From Sarcocystis neurona (lineage: Eukaryota > Apicomplexa > Conoidasida > Eucoccidiorida > Sarcocystidae): a stretch of 64,000 nt of DNA. Where the stretch lies: contig KL647316.1 of NCBI GenBank assembly GCA_000727475.1, forward strand, positions 187,623 to 251,622, read 5' to 3'. The notes under the pieces are model-generated. The model did not search any database and was not told where the DNA came from. It saw only the letters and a program-made list of their open reading frames with translations. Below are positions 36,606 to 46,999 of this stretch, in pieces. Made by a program: the position numbers and the translations under genes. Position 1 is the first letter of the stretch; every line of letters begins with the position of its first letter.

Positions 36606-39600
36606 GAAACGAAGCCCGGGCGCTTCTTTTAAAATTCTCCTTTGTCATCACCCGGTAAAGCTTTTCCCTCAAGAGTTCGGGCGAAGGTCCTGCAGCAGCA
36701 AAGAGAGTTGCACTCCGTCGACCAAGCTGCGGCAGCTGCTGCGGCTGCTCTTTCTCTTCTGTCTTGCTGCTGGTGCCCCCCTTCTCTTTCACGGCTACTG
36801 TGTCTTGTACTGTCCCCAGTTCTTCTTCTTCTGCTGGTGAGGCTGACCGTAGCACTGCGCCTCCTCCGTTGGTCCTCGTCCCCCCGCCTCCTGCTGCGGC
36901 GAAATCTCTTGCTGCCATCTCTGTCGCTCGTGTTGACGTATCTGCTGCTACTACTGCCGCTGCACCTTGTTCCTGCCGCTGATGTGCTGCTGCACTTTCG
37001 TTTGCGGCACTCCTCCCGTACGCTTCTTGTTCTTTCTGTGGGTCTCCTTCGTCACACGACCCCGGCGGGGCCAGTGCCCTCCTTCCCGCTGCTGCTGCTG
37101 TTGTTCGGTCTGTTTCCTGCGCGGCCGCTGCTGATTCGGCTCCTGTTCTTCCTGCCGCCGTTCCTCGTCCTGCTGCTGTACTTGGTACTGCGACTCCTGC
37201 TCCTTCACGCGGGCGGGTTGCTGCGTTTAGACTGCTGGCTGCTCTTAAAACCCCTGCGAGTGTCCCAGCTGGTTTTGCTGCAGCTGCTTCCGCCCTCTGA
37301 GGCACTGCTGCGGCTGCTGCTGCCTCCGCCGGTGTCGTTGGGACTGCTGTTGCTGTTAGAACAACATCCCTATCTGCTGGCACCCATAACGACTTTCCTA
37401 CTACCATGCTGGATTCTCGGCCTGCAACTTCTGTCGTTGCTCCTTCCCTTCGTGCGCGCAGGATAGACAGAGGAGGAGGTGCTGCAGCAGCACGTGCCGG
37501 CGACGGTGCAGCAGCAGCCTCTGGAAGAACTCTCGCTGCTGCCGCAGGCAAGAGAAGAACAGGAAGAGGAGCGCAACAACGAGTAGAAGGAAGGGAAGAA
37601 GCAGAAGACGGGAGACGAGGAGGAGGAGGAGCGGCGGCCGCACAAGAGTGCGGGGAAGTCGCCGCAGCAGCAAGAGCGGGCCCCTCAATGGCATACGAAG
37701 TAACAGAACTCCTAGCTGTACGGGAGGGAGGCGAAGCGTAAGCACACGGCAACGCCGCCGCAGCAGAGGAGAACTGAGTAGTGGCTGCAGCAGGAGGAGG
37801 AGGAGCATCATCAGCAGACAAGTAAGCCAGAAGTGGAAAAGAGACGGCAGAGGCGGGCGCAGCTGAAGTTATGTCAGCAGCAGCAGAGGCTGGGACAAAA
37901 TCGGCAGCAGCAGCGGGAGGGGCAACGGAAGCAGCAGTAGGAAAAAGAGCTGCAGCAGCCCGTCTGTGCGTTCGGGCTTGATGCCGGTGTGCAGCAGCAA
38001 AAAGAGCAGCAGGGGGAAGACGACGTAGATGAAGAGGAGGGGAAGGAAAACCACCTGGCTGCGCCACAAGATGTTTGACCGAGGGTATTTCGGCTGGAGC
38101 AGGGCAAATTCTGAAGTACAAAGGAGGAAAGTGCTCTCTGCTACATGTGCGAGACCAAGACTGGTTCAGTGCTTCTGATATAATCGGCCTCGAGTGCTGC
38201 TCTGTTGTTGATCTAGCTACCGGGGACCGAAGACAGTTCTGCGCCGCCGCGTCTGATGCCGCGGCAGGAGCATCTGGTGCACCCCGGGGCGCCGCAGCAG
38301 CAAGGAAGCACACCGCAGCAGAAGGCGGTGCAACAGCAGCAGCAGGAAGGCACGGGAACACCGTAGCAGAGACAGGAGAAGAAAAAGCAGCAAGAGCGGC
38401 GGGAGACGCAGCAGTCGGAGAAGCAGCAGCAGGCCAGAAGGCAAGAGAAGCAGCAGTTTCGGCAGAAGGTTGAGGCGCCGGTGCAGCTGGATATGTACGA
38501 GGAGCTGGGGGATGAACGCCCGGCGAGGGGATATGCGGCGCAGCAGTTGCAGAACGAGTTAACAGAGGAAGAAAGGGTGAAGTAGCAGCCGTTTCAGCGG
38601 CTTCGAACGCCGAGGAGAAGGGGGGGCGAACTGCCGAAGTGAAAATACTGTTATCTGTTGCATCGTCTACAAAGAGAGGGAAAACTTCTACTGCAGTGGG
38701 GGTCGCAGCAGCAGCAGTAGCTGCGTCAAAGGCAGCAGATAAAGGAGCAGCAGACGCAGACGCAGACGCAAGTGCAGATATAGTACGGAGTACGTCATTA
38801 CCGGGGAAGGAAGTTGCTGTCGAGTCTTCACTGTCACTGGTGGAAGCCTGCTGTTGCTGCTCTCCCTGCGAAGGGAGGGGCCAGTACCGACCGTTGCGGT
38901 TGTAGGGTGCTGGCGCTACCTCTGCCCCAGCAGCAGCAGCAGGAGGCCAGCACGTAGAACCTGGGACGTACAAACGCAGCGGGCTGGTGACTCTGCTGGG
39001 CTGGTGGTGGCGGGCCGTCGGAGCAGTAGAGACAGCAGCGGAGGAGGCAGCGGCAGTGTACGCAGCAGGATAAGTGTCTGCAGTACCCGTAGCAGCAGGG
39101 AAAGCTACTCCTGCTGAATGGAAGGCGAGAGGCAAATGACCAAACGCCACAGATGAAAATTCAGCAGCACAAGCATGCAAATCCGCAGGACATGCGGTGC
39201 AGGCGCCAGCAGGAAGAGACGTACCAGCAGCGGTGGCCGGAGGACGACGGTTGGCATCAGGAGGACTGGTAGGAATTGCGAAAGAAAAGCCCGCAGCAAC
39301 TGACCCACTAGCAGCGTCAAGAATCCAACGCCATGCAGCAGCAGGGGAAGGAGCAGCGCAGGACGGGAGAAGAGCAGCTGGAGCAGCAGGAGGCATAGGA
39401 GGTACGGCCTCACCGTCCCCTGCAGCAGCACACGGCGAAGGAGGAGGAGAAAGACTATCGAGATGGAGAGCAGATGCAGGCTTAGCCGATGCAGCGGCGC
39501 GCGGCGCGGCACTTCCGAGAGCCGCTGCCCCGGAGCTCGTCGGGGGAGCTACAGCAGGTCTAGCAGCAGAGAACGCAACGGCAGGTGCCGCCGCAGAATC

Positions 39601-41409
39601 CGTACCCAAGAGCGCAGGAGTCGCTGCGTCAGCAGCAGGGACAGCAGCTGCACGCGAAACAGTAGCAGCACGAGAAGCAACGGCAGCCGCCGGAGAAGCA
39701 ATGGCAGCTGCAGAAGAAGCAGCGGTAGCCGCGGGACAAGCAATCACAGCCGCCGGAGAAGCAACGGCGGCCGCCGGAGATGCAACGGGAGCCGTCGGAG
39801 AAGCAACGGCAGCGGCCTGAGAAGCAATGGCAGCTGCAGGAGAAGCGGCGCCAGCAGCGGGAGACGAGTTATACTCAGATGCGGCAAATAATTCTGCGGA
39901 GCCTGTCGCGCCAGACGAGACGGAGGAGTGGAGTAGGACGGGCGGGCATGCGCCGCCGTTTTGAACAGGGGAATCTTGCGATAAAGGAAGCTTGTCAGTA
40001 CATGCGTGCTTCGGCTGTTCCTGCTTACCCCGCCCCTGTTGTTCCTCAGCGCGGGCCTGCTCCTGTTGCTGCCGCTGCTGGTGCTCGTCCTGCTCAGGTT
40101 GCACTTGCTGCTGCTCCTGCGCACGCGGCTGCAGCTGCTTCTGAGAATCCGTGTGCTGCTGTTGCTGTTCGTTCTCGGGGTGCTCCTGCTGCTGGAGACG
40201 GTGTTGTTCCTGCTCAGCCTGCTGTTTTTGGCGCTCGAGCTCCTGCTGCTCCTGGTCGTGGGGCTTCCACCGTCGCCGCGCGCTTTCCTCTTGTTGCTGG
40301 TTGCCCTGCTGCAACTGCTGAACCTCCTCAGTCTGCTGGAACTGCACCTGCTGTTGGAGCTGCAGTAGCTGCTGCTGCTGAATGCGCTGCAGCTGTTGCT
40401 GCTGCTGCTGCAGCAGCTCCTGCTGCTGCTGTAGCCCGGCCTGGTGTCGCTGCAACTGTTCCTGCTCCCGCGCCAGCTGCTGGAGTTGCTGCTGCTGCTG
40501 TTCGACCCCCAGCCGCTCCCACCGTTGCCCGTGGGGCTGTCCGAGATGCAGTGTCCCCTGCGACAGTGACGTAGTGAGCGAGGGGTTGTAAGAGAGAACC
40601 ACCTGAGTTGCAGCCGGCTCCTGCTGATGCGGCTCCAGCACGCGAACCTGCAACACGTCTTCTAGAGACTGGCAGACTGCCTCCTGCTGCTGCTGGTTCT
40701 GCTGCTGCAACTCCGCTTGCTGTCTTGCGGTATCCTGCTGGCACACATCCCGCTGCTGCTCTGGCTGCTTCCTCTCCTGCTGTTCGTGAAACGGCTCTTG
40801 CTGCAGGTCCTGCTTCCTCACTTGGAGCCCAAAAAGCCCTTCTTGTTGTTGCGCCTGCTCCAGCTGCTGCTCCTCCACCTCGTTCTGTCGCTCTGGCCGC
40901 TGTGGTTGCCCGCGCTGCTGCTTCTGCTTCTCGCTTCTCCGCTGCTGCACCAGTTGTTGCTGTGGATGCAACTCCGGCAAAAGAAGGCGCACTGGGGCGC
41001 GCGCTTGCAAGGCGCTGACGACAGCGGGAGCACGTCCCGTAGAAGCGGCAGCTCCTGTGCTGCCAGGAACAGCAGCAGCCGTTAGACTGCCTGCAGCAAC
41101 TGCAGATGGGAGTTTGTTTGTATCAGCTGTGGCAGGCGACGCGAGGCCGTACCGAGCAGGCAGCGCCCCTGCACCAGCAGCAGCAGAGACGGTAGAAGAA
41201 GCAGCTACAGCAGCGGGGAGGGGGGAGCAGCAGCACAAGCAGAAGTGGTCGCAGCGGCAGCAGGAGAAGAGGCGACGTTGGTTGCTGTGACAGCAGCAGA
41301 ACAGGTTCTGGGAATGTGCACGCCTGACGTGGGTCGCACCTGCTGCTCCTGTGGCAACGCGTACTTTGGAAAAGGACGCTGCTGAGACAGACTCAGAGGG
41401 AGCAGCCAC
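36605..41409 (-). CDS. Giant Gln/Ala-rich coding stretch, probable N-terminal extension of the CDPK
   Basis: One frame stays open for about 1600 codons. Its 5' half (about 41000-40000) is poly-Gln, its 3' half Ala/Ser/Pro-rich. Unlike the shadow frames it holds long non-repetitive parts, for example around 38850 to 38600 with Asp/Ser/Phe/Val-rich sequence. The last codons (LREKLYRVMTKENFKRSAR) are not low-complexity. The frame stops at TAA 36603-36601, but a perfect A/GTAAGT donor overlaps the stop, and splicing there enters the CDPK exon 36409 in phase. The frame has no ATG near its 5' end, so it is an internal exon. Alternatives are that part of it is intronic (a CTGCTGCAG acceptor lies near 36690), or that it belongs to a separate gene. 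It is probably disordered; its role is unknown. Confidence 0.6.
39671..39859. repeat. 21-bp coding tandem repeat, nine copies
   Basis: Nine units of 21 bp on the plus strand have the form NGAGAAGCAAYGGCAGCNGCN. Read on the minus strand in the large open frame they give a seven-residue Ala/Val/Ser/Pro repeat (VASPAAA type). Length changes by whole units would keep frame. Confidence 0.85.
40050..40740. repeat. CAG tract (sense strand) coding for poly-Gln
   Basis: Dense CTG/TTG triplets on the plus strand, CAG/CAA on the minus strand, give Gln runs of up to about ten residues broken by Leu, Glu, Arg and His in the large open frame. Confidence 0.85.
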
Positions 41410-43370
41410 GAGGAGGAGAGAGACGCGGAGTGGGAACGGTAAAATGCTTCTCTCTCTTTACTATAGAGCCGTTCGCTCTCGAGAGTAAGGCCCAAGGCAC
41501 ACGGGTTCGTCAGATTTAAGCCGCTGCTGCCTGAACGACTCCACGTCGTTCCTTCCTCCCCTTCCTCTAATCCTCTCTCTCCTGCAGAGCGACTCACTTC
41601 TTCCTTCTCTTCTCTCCTCTTGCTGTTGTCGTCCACGTCTCTGCCGCTAGTTCTCCTGTCGCTGCTTCCCACCTTGCTGCGACTCTTGCGGCAGCTCCGG
41701 CTCTTGCTGGTGCTACGGCTCCTGACGATGCTACGGCTGCTGACGACGCTACGGCTCCTGCTGATGCTACGGCTTCTGCTCTTCCTCCAGCTCCTGCTGA
41801 TGCTACGGCTCCTGCTCTTCCTCCGGCTCCTGCTGCTGCTCCGGTTCCTGCTGCTGCTCCGGCTCCTGCTGGTGAGCCAGCTTCCGCTGCGGCTCCGGCT
41901 CCTGCCGGTGAGGCAGCTTCTGCTGCTCCGGCTCCTGCTGCCGCTCCGGCTTCTGCTGCCGCTCCGGCTCCTGCTGCTGCTCCAGCTGCTGGCGCTGTCT
42001 GGGCGCGCAGGCCCAGCAGCACTCCCGTGGTCCTCTAAGGCTTGTGCCCTCTGTCTTTCCTGCTGTCGCTGTTGACGCGTCTGCTTGCCCTGCTGCTGTT
42101 CCCGCCCAAGCTCTTGTTCAAGCTGCGCGTGCTCTTCCTCCGCATCCTTCTGGGTATTCTTTGTCGTCTGCTTCTTCCTCTGCTGCTGCTTCGTTCTCTG
42201 CTTCTCCGCCTGCTGCTCCGGCCGTTGCTGCTGCCTCCAGAAGCCAGGCGGAGTATGCAGGTTCTCAGCAGGAGACGCGAGAACCGCTTGTCGCAGACTC
42301 AGCAAGGGACACGCAGCAACCTCGTCTTTTTCCTCTGCTTCATCCGCTTCCTCCTCCTGTTGCCCTTTCTTCGGCTGCAGCCGCTGCTGCCTCTGCGCCT
42401 GCTCCGGCTCCTCCTTCTGCAGCTCGTCTCCCCCCTTCCCCTGACTCGGCTTCTCCTCCTCTCCCTCCTGCCGCTTCTGCTTCCCCCTTTGGTGCTGCTG
42501 CGGCTTATCCTGCTGGCGCTGTTCTTTACTCTTCCGTCGCTGCTGCTGCTGCTGACGCTGCCTCCTGTCCAGCTGTTTGCCAGTTACCCCCTGTTGTCTG
42601 AGCTGTATCTGCTTCTCGTGCTGCTGCTTCCGCAGCTGCTGCCGACGACGCTGGAGCCTTCCGAAAGGCAGATCTAGCTGCTGCGTACCACGCCCTCGCT
42701 CGATGGCGTTCTGTTGCTTCGGCCCATTCTCCTTTTGCTGCTTCTGCAGCTGCTGCACCTGCACCTCCTCCTCCTGCAGCTGACGTTTGTGCTGCTGCAG
42801 TTGCTGCTCCTGCTGCTGGAGCTGCTCTTCTTGCTCTTTCAGCTGATGTTCGTGCTTCGCTAGCTGGCGTTCATGCTTCGCTAGCTGCTGCGCATGTTCT
42901 GCTAGCTGCTGGTCCTGCTGCAGCAGCCGCTTGTCCAGCAGCAGTGGCTGCTCCTGCTGCCCCCGTTGCTGCTGGAACTGCTCTTCTTCTTGATCTTGCT
43001 GCTGCTGCGGTAGCCTCTGCTCCTCCGGCACTTGGGAATGAAGCACGTGTTCTTCCGGCTGTTGTTTCTGCCGTGTCTGCTGTGGCTGCTGGTGCTCCTC
43101 GTCCCTCCCCTCCTGCTGCTGGTCCTCCTGTTGCCTCTCCTCCTTCTTCTCCTGTAGACGATGATGCTTCTTCTGCTGCAGCACCCGCTGCTGCTGCTGC
43201 GGTGTCAGCCGTTGCTGCCGCTGGTGGGGCGTTGTTGAAGGCTCGAGCCCCCGCCACGGCAGCTCCTCAATCTGCGGCGCCAATGCTGTAACTGTCTTCT
43301 CTGCTATATCTGCTGCTGCCCCTCCTGCTGCTGCTATGCATCCAGCTGCTGCTGCTCCTAACGCTGTCAC
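41205..43370 (-). CDS. Gln-rich and Arg/Ser-rich coding stretch, upstream part of the same gene
   Basis: This minus-strand frame is open for about 720 codons and starts at no ATG (43370 is GTG), so it should be an internal exon. From 5' to 3' it has an Ala-rich part, a long Gln/Glu/Lys/Arg-rich part with coiled-coil-like repeats (QLAKHERQLAKHEHQLKEQE), then an RS-like part built from an 18-bp repeat at 41694-42000. Near its 3' end a CAG/GTGCGA donor candidate lies at about 41342, and the next large frame (to 36605) opens about 200 bp on in another phase, suggesting an intron here; the exact acceptor was not settled. The RS part could be read in other open frames, so that frame choice is the least secure. 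Confidence 0.5.
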   Translation of the reverse strand: MTALGAAAAGCIAAAGGAAADIAEKTVTALAPQIEELPWRGLEPSTTPHQRQQRLTPQQQQRVLQQKKHHRLQEKKEERQQEDQQQEGRDEEHQQPQQTRQKQQPEEHVLHSQVPEEQRLPQQQQDQEEEQFQQQRGQQEQPLLLDKRLLQQDQQLAEHAQQLAKHERQLAKHEHQLKEQEEQLQQQEQQLQQHKRQLQEEEVQVQQLQKQQKENGPKQQNAIERGRGTQQLDLPFGRLQRRRQQLRKQQHEKQIQLRQQGVTGKQLDRRQRQQQQQRRKSKEQRQQDKPQQHQRGKQKRQEGEEEKPSQGKGGDELQKEEPEQAQRQQRLQPKKGQQEEEADEAEEKDEVAACPLLSLRQAVLASPAENLHTPPGFWRQQQRPEQQAEKQRTKQQQRKKQTTKNTQKDAEEEHAQLEQELGREQQQGKQTRQQRQQERQRAQALEDHGSAAGPARPDSASSWSSSRSRSGSRSRSGSRSRSSRSCLTGRSRSRSGSWLTSRSRSSSRNRSSSRSRRKSRSRSISRSWRKSRSRSISRSRSVVSSRSIVRSRSTSKSRSCRKSRSKVGSSDRRTSGRDVDDNSKRREEKEEVSRSAGERGLEEGEEGTTWSRSGSSGLNLTNPCALGLTLESERLYSKEREAFYRSHSASLSSSWLLPLSLSQQRPFPKYALPQEQQVRPTSGVHIPRTCSAAVTATNVASSPAAAATTSACAAAPPSPLL
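41694..42000. repeat. 18-bp tandem repeat, about 17 copies
   Basis: Units of 18 bp on the plus strand have the form GCTMCGGCTCCTGCTGMT. In the minus-strand open frame they give Arg-Ser-rich hexamers; other frames would give Ala/Gly or Ala/Pro repeats. Confidence 0.85.
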
Positions 43371-43516
43371 TTCTGCTGCCGTCTACCCTTCCGCTTTCCT
43401 TTATTATTCTTCTGCTGCTTTTGCTGCTGCTTCTAACTCTATGGTTTCCGCCGCCACTGCTGCGGCCAGTGCTGCTAATTCTGCTGTGGCTGGTGCTTCT
43501 TTCGCCTCGTCCTCAC

Positions 43517-43640
43517 CTGCACGGTCGGCTGCTGCGTGTTTCCCGTGAATTCCTCTGTCTGCAGTTACGCTGGTGTCCGTCCTCGTGGCTTCAAAATGGT
43601 TTCCTGTATCATGACCTGCGTTGTAGTACGGCTCCTTCAT
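43517..43640 (-). CDS. Candidate first exon of the CDPK gene
   Basis: An ATG at 43640 opens a non-repetitive 41-codon stretch (MKEPYYNAGHDTGNHFEATR...) that ends at a consensus donor GCAG/GTGAGG at 43517/43516. Reading on would reach a stop at 43406-43404, so splicing there is sensible. It is the nearest upstream minus-strand ATG with a good donor before the Gln-rich frame. The acceptor that would link it to the frame beginning near 43370 was not identified, so its membership is an inference. Confidence 0.4.
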
Positions 43641-45444
43641 TGGGCATTCTCCAGGAGCTGCCGCTGCTGCTTCGTTCTCTACTATGTGTGGTCCCTACTG
43701 CTCTTTCCTCTTCTAGTGTGCTTCTACGAGATACACGACCCTTTCTGCTCCGTCTGTGGCTCGTCCTTGCGCACGAACGGGGCTTTCCTTTATCTTCTCC
43801 TGATCCTGCGCAAACATTTGCGCTACCGCTGGTGCTGTCTCTTCTTCGTCATCCGTCCCTCTCCTTACCCGTCCCTTCCTGCGTACCCTGCGCTCGGTTG
43901 TGTTTGTTGTATGCGTACGTTCGCTCGATCGTGCTTGCGCTTGTGCTTCCGTAGCAGTCGTCTCTTCGCCGTATTGTGCAGCTGCTCATTCTGCTTTTGA
44001 TGCGTCATCGGGCCCTGCTGTACTCTCTTCTCTATCGGAAAAGCTCCTTCTGCATCTCGGCTTGTTCTCGAACATGGTCACGGGTTTCAGAACGTCAGTC
44101 CGCTGGTGGCGCCTCTTTACTTCTTTCTTCTCCCTACCATTGTGACAATGCTTCTCCGCGCACTACGTTGCCGTCCTATTCTGGTGCTGTTCTTCGCAGC
44201 GAAGGCATGCTCCATACGCTACTACCCCAAATGTTCGTGAAACGTCTGCTACCCCTCGTTCGTTTAGTGGCGACACGGTCGCTGAGCAGTGGGCCGTATC
44301 GAAGGAGATCCACCTCAGAAAAACTGATTTTCGCAATGATCTGGAGGGTATTCGGGAGAAATGACCGTGGGTCTGCCAACATCTTTACGAAAACGGTTTG
44401 GATGCTCAAGTTTTGGTGGGGGTTCAGTGGCAGAATGCGGGCAAATCGGGACGTCCTGCCCTGCAGAACTACTCCTCGATGATCCGTGGCTGGCTGGCCG
44501 GCGGCAGTCAAAGGTGCCTCTGCTTGCGGGAAAATAGGAATAAGTGCGAGAAGCCGGAACAGTATCCAACAACGCCGGCAAAGTAATTACGCGAAATCGG
44601 ATGCTTGAGAAATTAAACCCACGATTGAGTAGCCGAGAGCAGTCTGGAGGACCATCGCGCCGATCCACCACCGAGCCGCAGCCACCACTACCAGCGCTAC
44701 GTTCGGGCGCTGATCCTGTGCAGCGTACCGCTTGAAATGAAAGGTAGTCAACACAGTGCTCACAAGTCAAGTCCAGATAGACTTTGGACGCAGTGATCAT
44801 TAATAGAGGTCGTGTACGCTCCTAAAAAGGCGTGGGTATTCCCCAGTGTTTGGCTGGTGTGCGTATGGCCATGTAGGCGATTCACGCTGACGACAAACGC
44901 GCTAGCCAGTACCAACGCCATCGTTGCGCCGACCTCCTACCCGTATACAACGCGCTGATGCTGCAAAAACGTTTGCCCACGTATGCGGGTGGGTAGTAGA
45001 TATCAGCAGTGGAATAAGGATGGATCTGACAGACTTGAAAGTGGGGTACCACAGTATACGCGCAGATGTACACTTGTGAAGGAATGCGTACATAGCCTAT
45101 AGAGATTCACATCCCTGAGGTGGGTCAGGAGTTCGGTCATACGCGGAAATACACGACGTCACCCATATATGTGTGGTGGACACACATACGAAACAACAGC
45201 ACGAACGGACTGGCTAGGGCATACGTCCACACATCTACGTAAAGATGTGAATTCACATAATACCTCTTTCAAATGTAGATTTCCACCGTGTTCCGGAGAT
45301 GGTGCCATAAATGGCAAAATACGCATTAACGTTAATGATACGCGCAAAGTAAGGGCGAGTCAAGAAACTATAGTGTATTTTGTGCACGGTTGACTGTGTC
45401 ACTACACCTTCACATTACTGGTATCTGGCGTCACAACTTCACTA
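43641..45444. other. Upstream spacer, no gene supported
   Basis: CTG-rich sequence ends near 43680, and pyrimidine-rich plus-strand sequence follows to about 44000. From about 44180 to 44800 several frames are open on both strands (for example 44800-44315 minus, 161 codons) without an ATG-plus-splice logic or a recognisable motif. Microsatellites almost vanish here. The CDPK promoter should lie somewhere in this stretch but no element was identified. Confidence 0.4.
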
Positions 45445-45720
45445 ATGCGAGTAGGTCATACATGCGTACACGTCCATCACGATGCCTCTCAGAATGTGCA
45501 TTTTTGTGCAGGTATCGGTACCTATTATACGCACGCACATGTAGATTGGGTATCTGCAGTCCTGGGGATAGAAGAAACTTTATCAGCGGACGCCCTCATA
45601 TACGAGAAGATCCAATATTACGACCACCTGCGGGGTGTAAACAGAATTGTGTGCGCCCTCTTTGGTGCCGACAGTAGTTCCCTACATTGTTCTAAAATAT
45701 CGAGCAGAGCTCTCTCATAG
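45445..45720 (+). CDS. Small open frame of coding-like composition, unrecognised
   Basis: ATG at 45445 to TAG at 45718-45720 gives 91 codons, including a stretch with mixed acidic and hydrophobic residues (VSAVLGIEETLSADALIYEK) unlike the Cys/Thr/Tyr-rich shadows of microsatellites. Internal CTGCAG and TGTGCAG words could be acceptors, so it may be an exon rather than a complete gene. No family was recognised. It may also be a relic. Confidence 0.18.
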   Translation: MRVGHTCVHVHHDASQNVHFCAGIGTYYTHAHVDWVSAVLGIEETLSADALIYEKIQYYDHLRGVNRIVCALFGADSSSLHCSKISSRALS

Positions 45721-46391
45721 GGGCATGGGCATGAACATGTATATGTACAATTCTAGTAAAAGTTTTCCAGGTTCTTCCGCCTTTGTGTTTCCAGAAAAAG
45801 TGCGGAATACCGGTTGCCCTTGGACGCAACGCCGTGCAGCTTAAGAGCCATTTGTTCTGTGCGCCGTCTGCGACTACGCTGAACGTAAAGTTTGGCCACC
45901 CGTGCTCAACGACCGGCACAAGCATAGCACGTGTATTTTCATGCAAGCCGTGAAATGGCGTTCTAATCCTTGTCTGGGTCTCACGAATCGTACAAATAAG
46001 TCCTGGTAGAAGGCTCCAAGTCCACGGCTGTGCGCCCTGTTCGGTGGTCATATTTGGTTAGTTCTATGTTGTGGCCACGAGCACCACAGGGCTTTTCTAC
46101 CATCGCTTTGCAACATTCAGTTGCAAGACCGTACAATGTATGCTGTAGGTGTACGGCGCTTCGATTATATGCTTGACACCGGCTAAAACTCTATGAAACC
46201 GTTGTGATTTCTCCGAAGTTACCCTGCTTTTCGAGGATGGGGTCTCCTGAACGCATGCTGGCTTACTGTCATGCCATAGAGAGCACGGAAGCACGAAGTG
46301 CATAGCTGGGACGTTGACTGTGATGCTAAGGAAAACAAGATAGGACATCCTATTAGATAAAAACCGTTTTCAATCACAATTTTTATGTTTC

Positions 46392-46649
46392 CTATGAGAT
46401 AAAGAAGCCTACGAAAGTCAACCCCCCTTCTTCTCGAACTGCGAACACGTTGTTGAATCGAAACTGCACCGCCTCAGGCGCGTAGATCGAAGACCGTCTC
46501 CTGTTAGGCTTGACTGCTAACAGGATACCACGTGACTCTACCAGCATAATCTCCTTCCACAAGTGTATATCTACACTTGTCTCTGGCAGAGCGTTCCTGA
46601 CGGAGTGGTGCTTTACCAGCCTTAGTGTGACAAACGGACAGTTCTCCAC
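46392..46649 (-). pseudogene. Coding-like fragment in the left arm of the inverted repeat
   Basis: The minus strand of the left arm and its flank reads as 85 open codons with ordinary amino-acid composition, including SRGILLAVKPNRRRSS and APEAVQFRFNNVFAV. The right arm on the plus strand encodes the same peptide, but with a TAA shortly after FAVRE, and the 64-bp direct copy encodes its last part again. The peptide conservation suggests a duplicated exon of an unrecognised gene, at least one copy of which is broken. Confidence 0.3.
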
Positions 46650-46988
46650 TTTTTGGTCCAGAAAACATCAGGATTTAGGCTCCGTAGGAGGAGCACCGTG
46701 CATAGTCAGTGAGGCATGGGTTGCTTCCGTGATTCATGCGTAAGGAGGCGTACACCTGGAAAGAGATTATACAGGTAGAGTCACGTGGTATCCTGTTAGC
46801 AGTCAAGCCTAACAGGAGACGGTCTTCGCTCTACGCGCCTGAGGCGGTGCAGTTTCGATTCAACAACGTGTTCGCAGTTCGAGAATAAGCGGGGTTGACT
46901 TTCGTAGACTTCTTTATCTCCCCTTCAACAACGTGTTCGCAGTTCGAGAACAAGCGCGGTTGACTTTGGTAGACTTCTTTATCTCCCC
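46396..46988. repeat. Foldback inverted repeat, arms about 170 bp, plus a 64-bp direct duplication
   Basis: The left arm (46396-about 46566) and right arm (about 46751-46920) are reverse complements with few mismatches over the outer 145 bp and more divergence toward a spacer of about 185 bp. Landmarks are GTCAAGCCTAACAGGAGACG and GCCTGAGGCGGTGCAGTTTC on the right arm, and their complements on the left. The last 64 bp of the right arm (TCAACAACGTGTTCGCAGTT ... CTTCTTTATCTC) is repeated directly at about 46924-46988. There are no obvious target-site duplications or transposase. Confidence 0.9.
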
Positions 46989-46999
46989 CCATTCTGGGC

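Noticed and set aside
36642..37466. Plus-strand Leu-rich frame resembling a membrane protein
   Set aside because: It is the complement of the Ala/Gln-rich minus-strand coding stretch; Leu runs come from CTG triplets.
44315..44800. 161-codon minus-strand frame upstream of the CDPK
   Set aside because: Other frames on both strands are open over the same stretch, and there is no motif or convincing donor; left as spacer.
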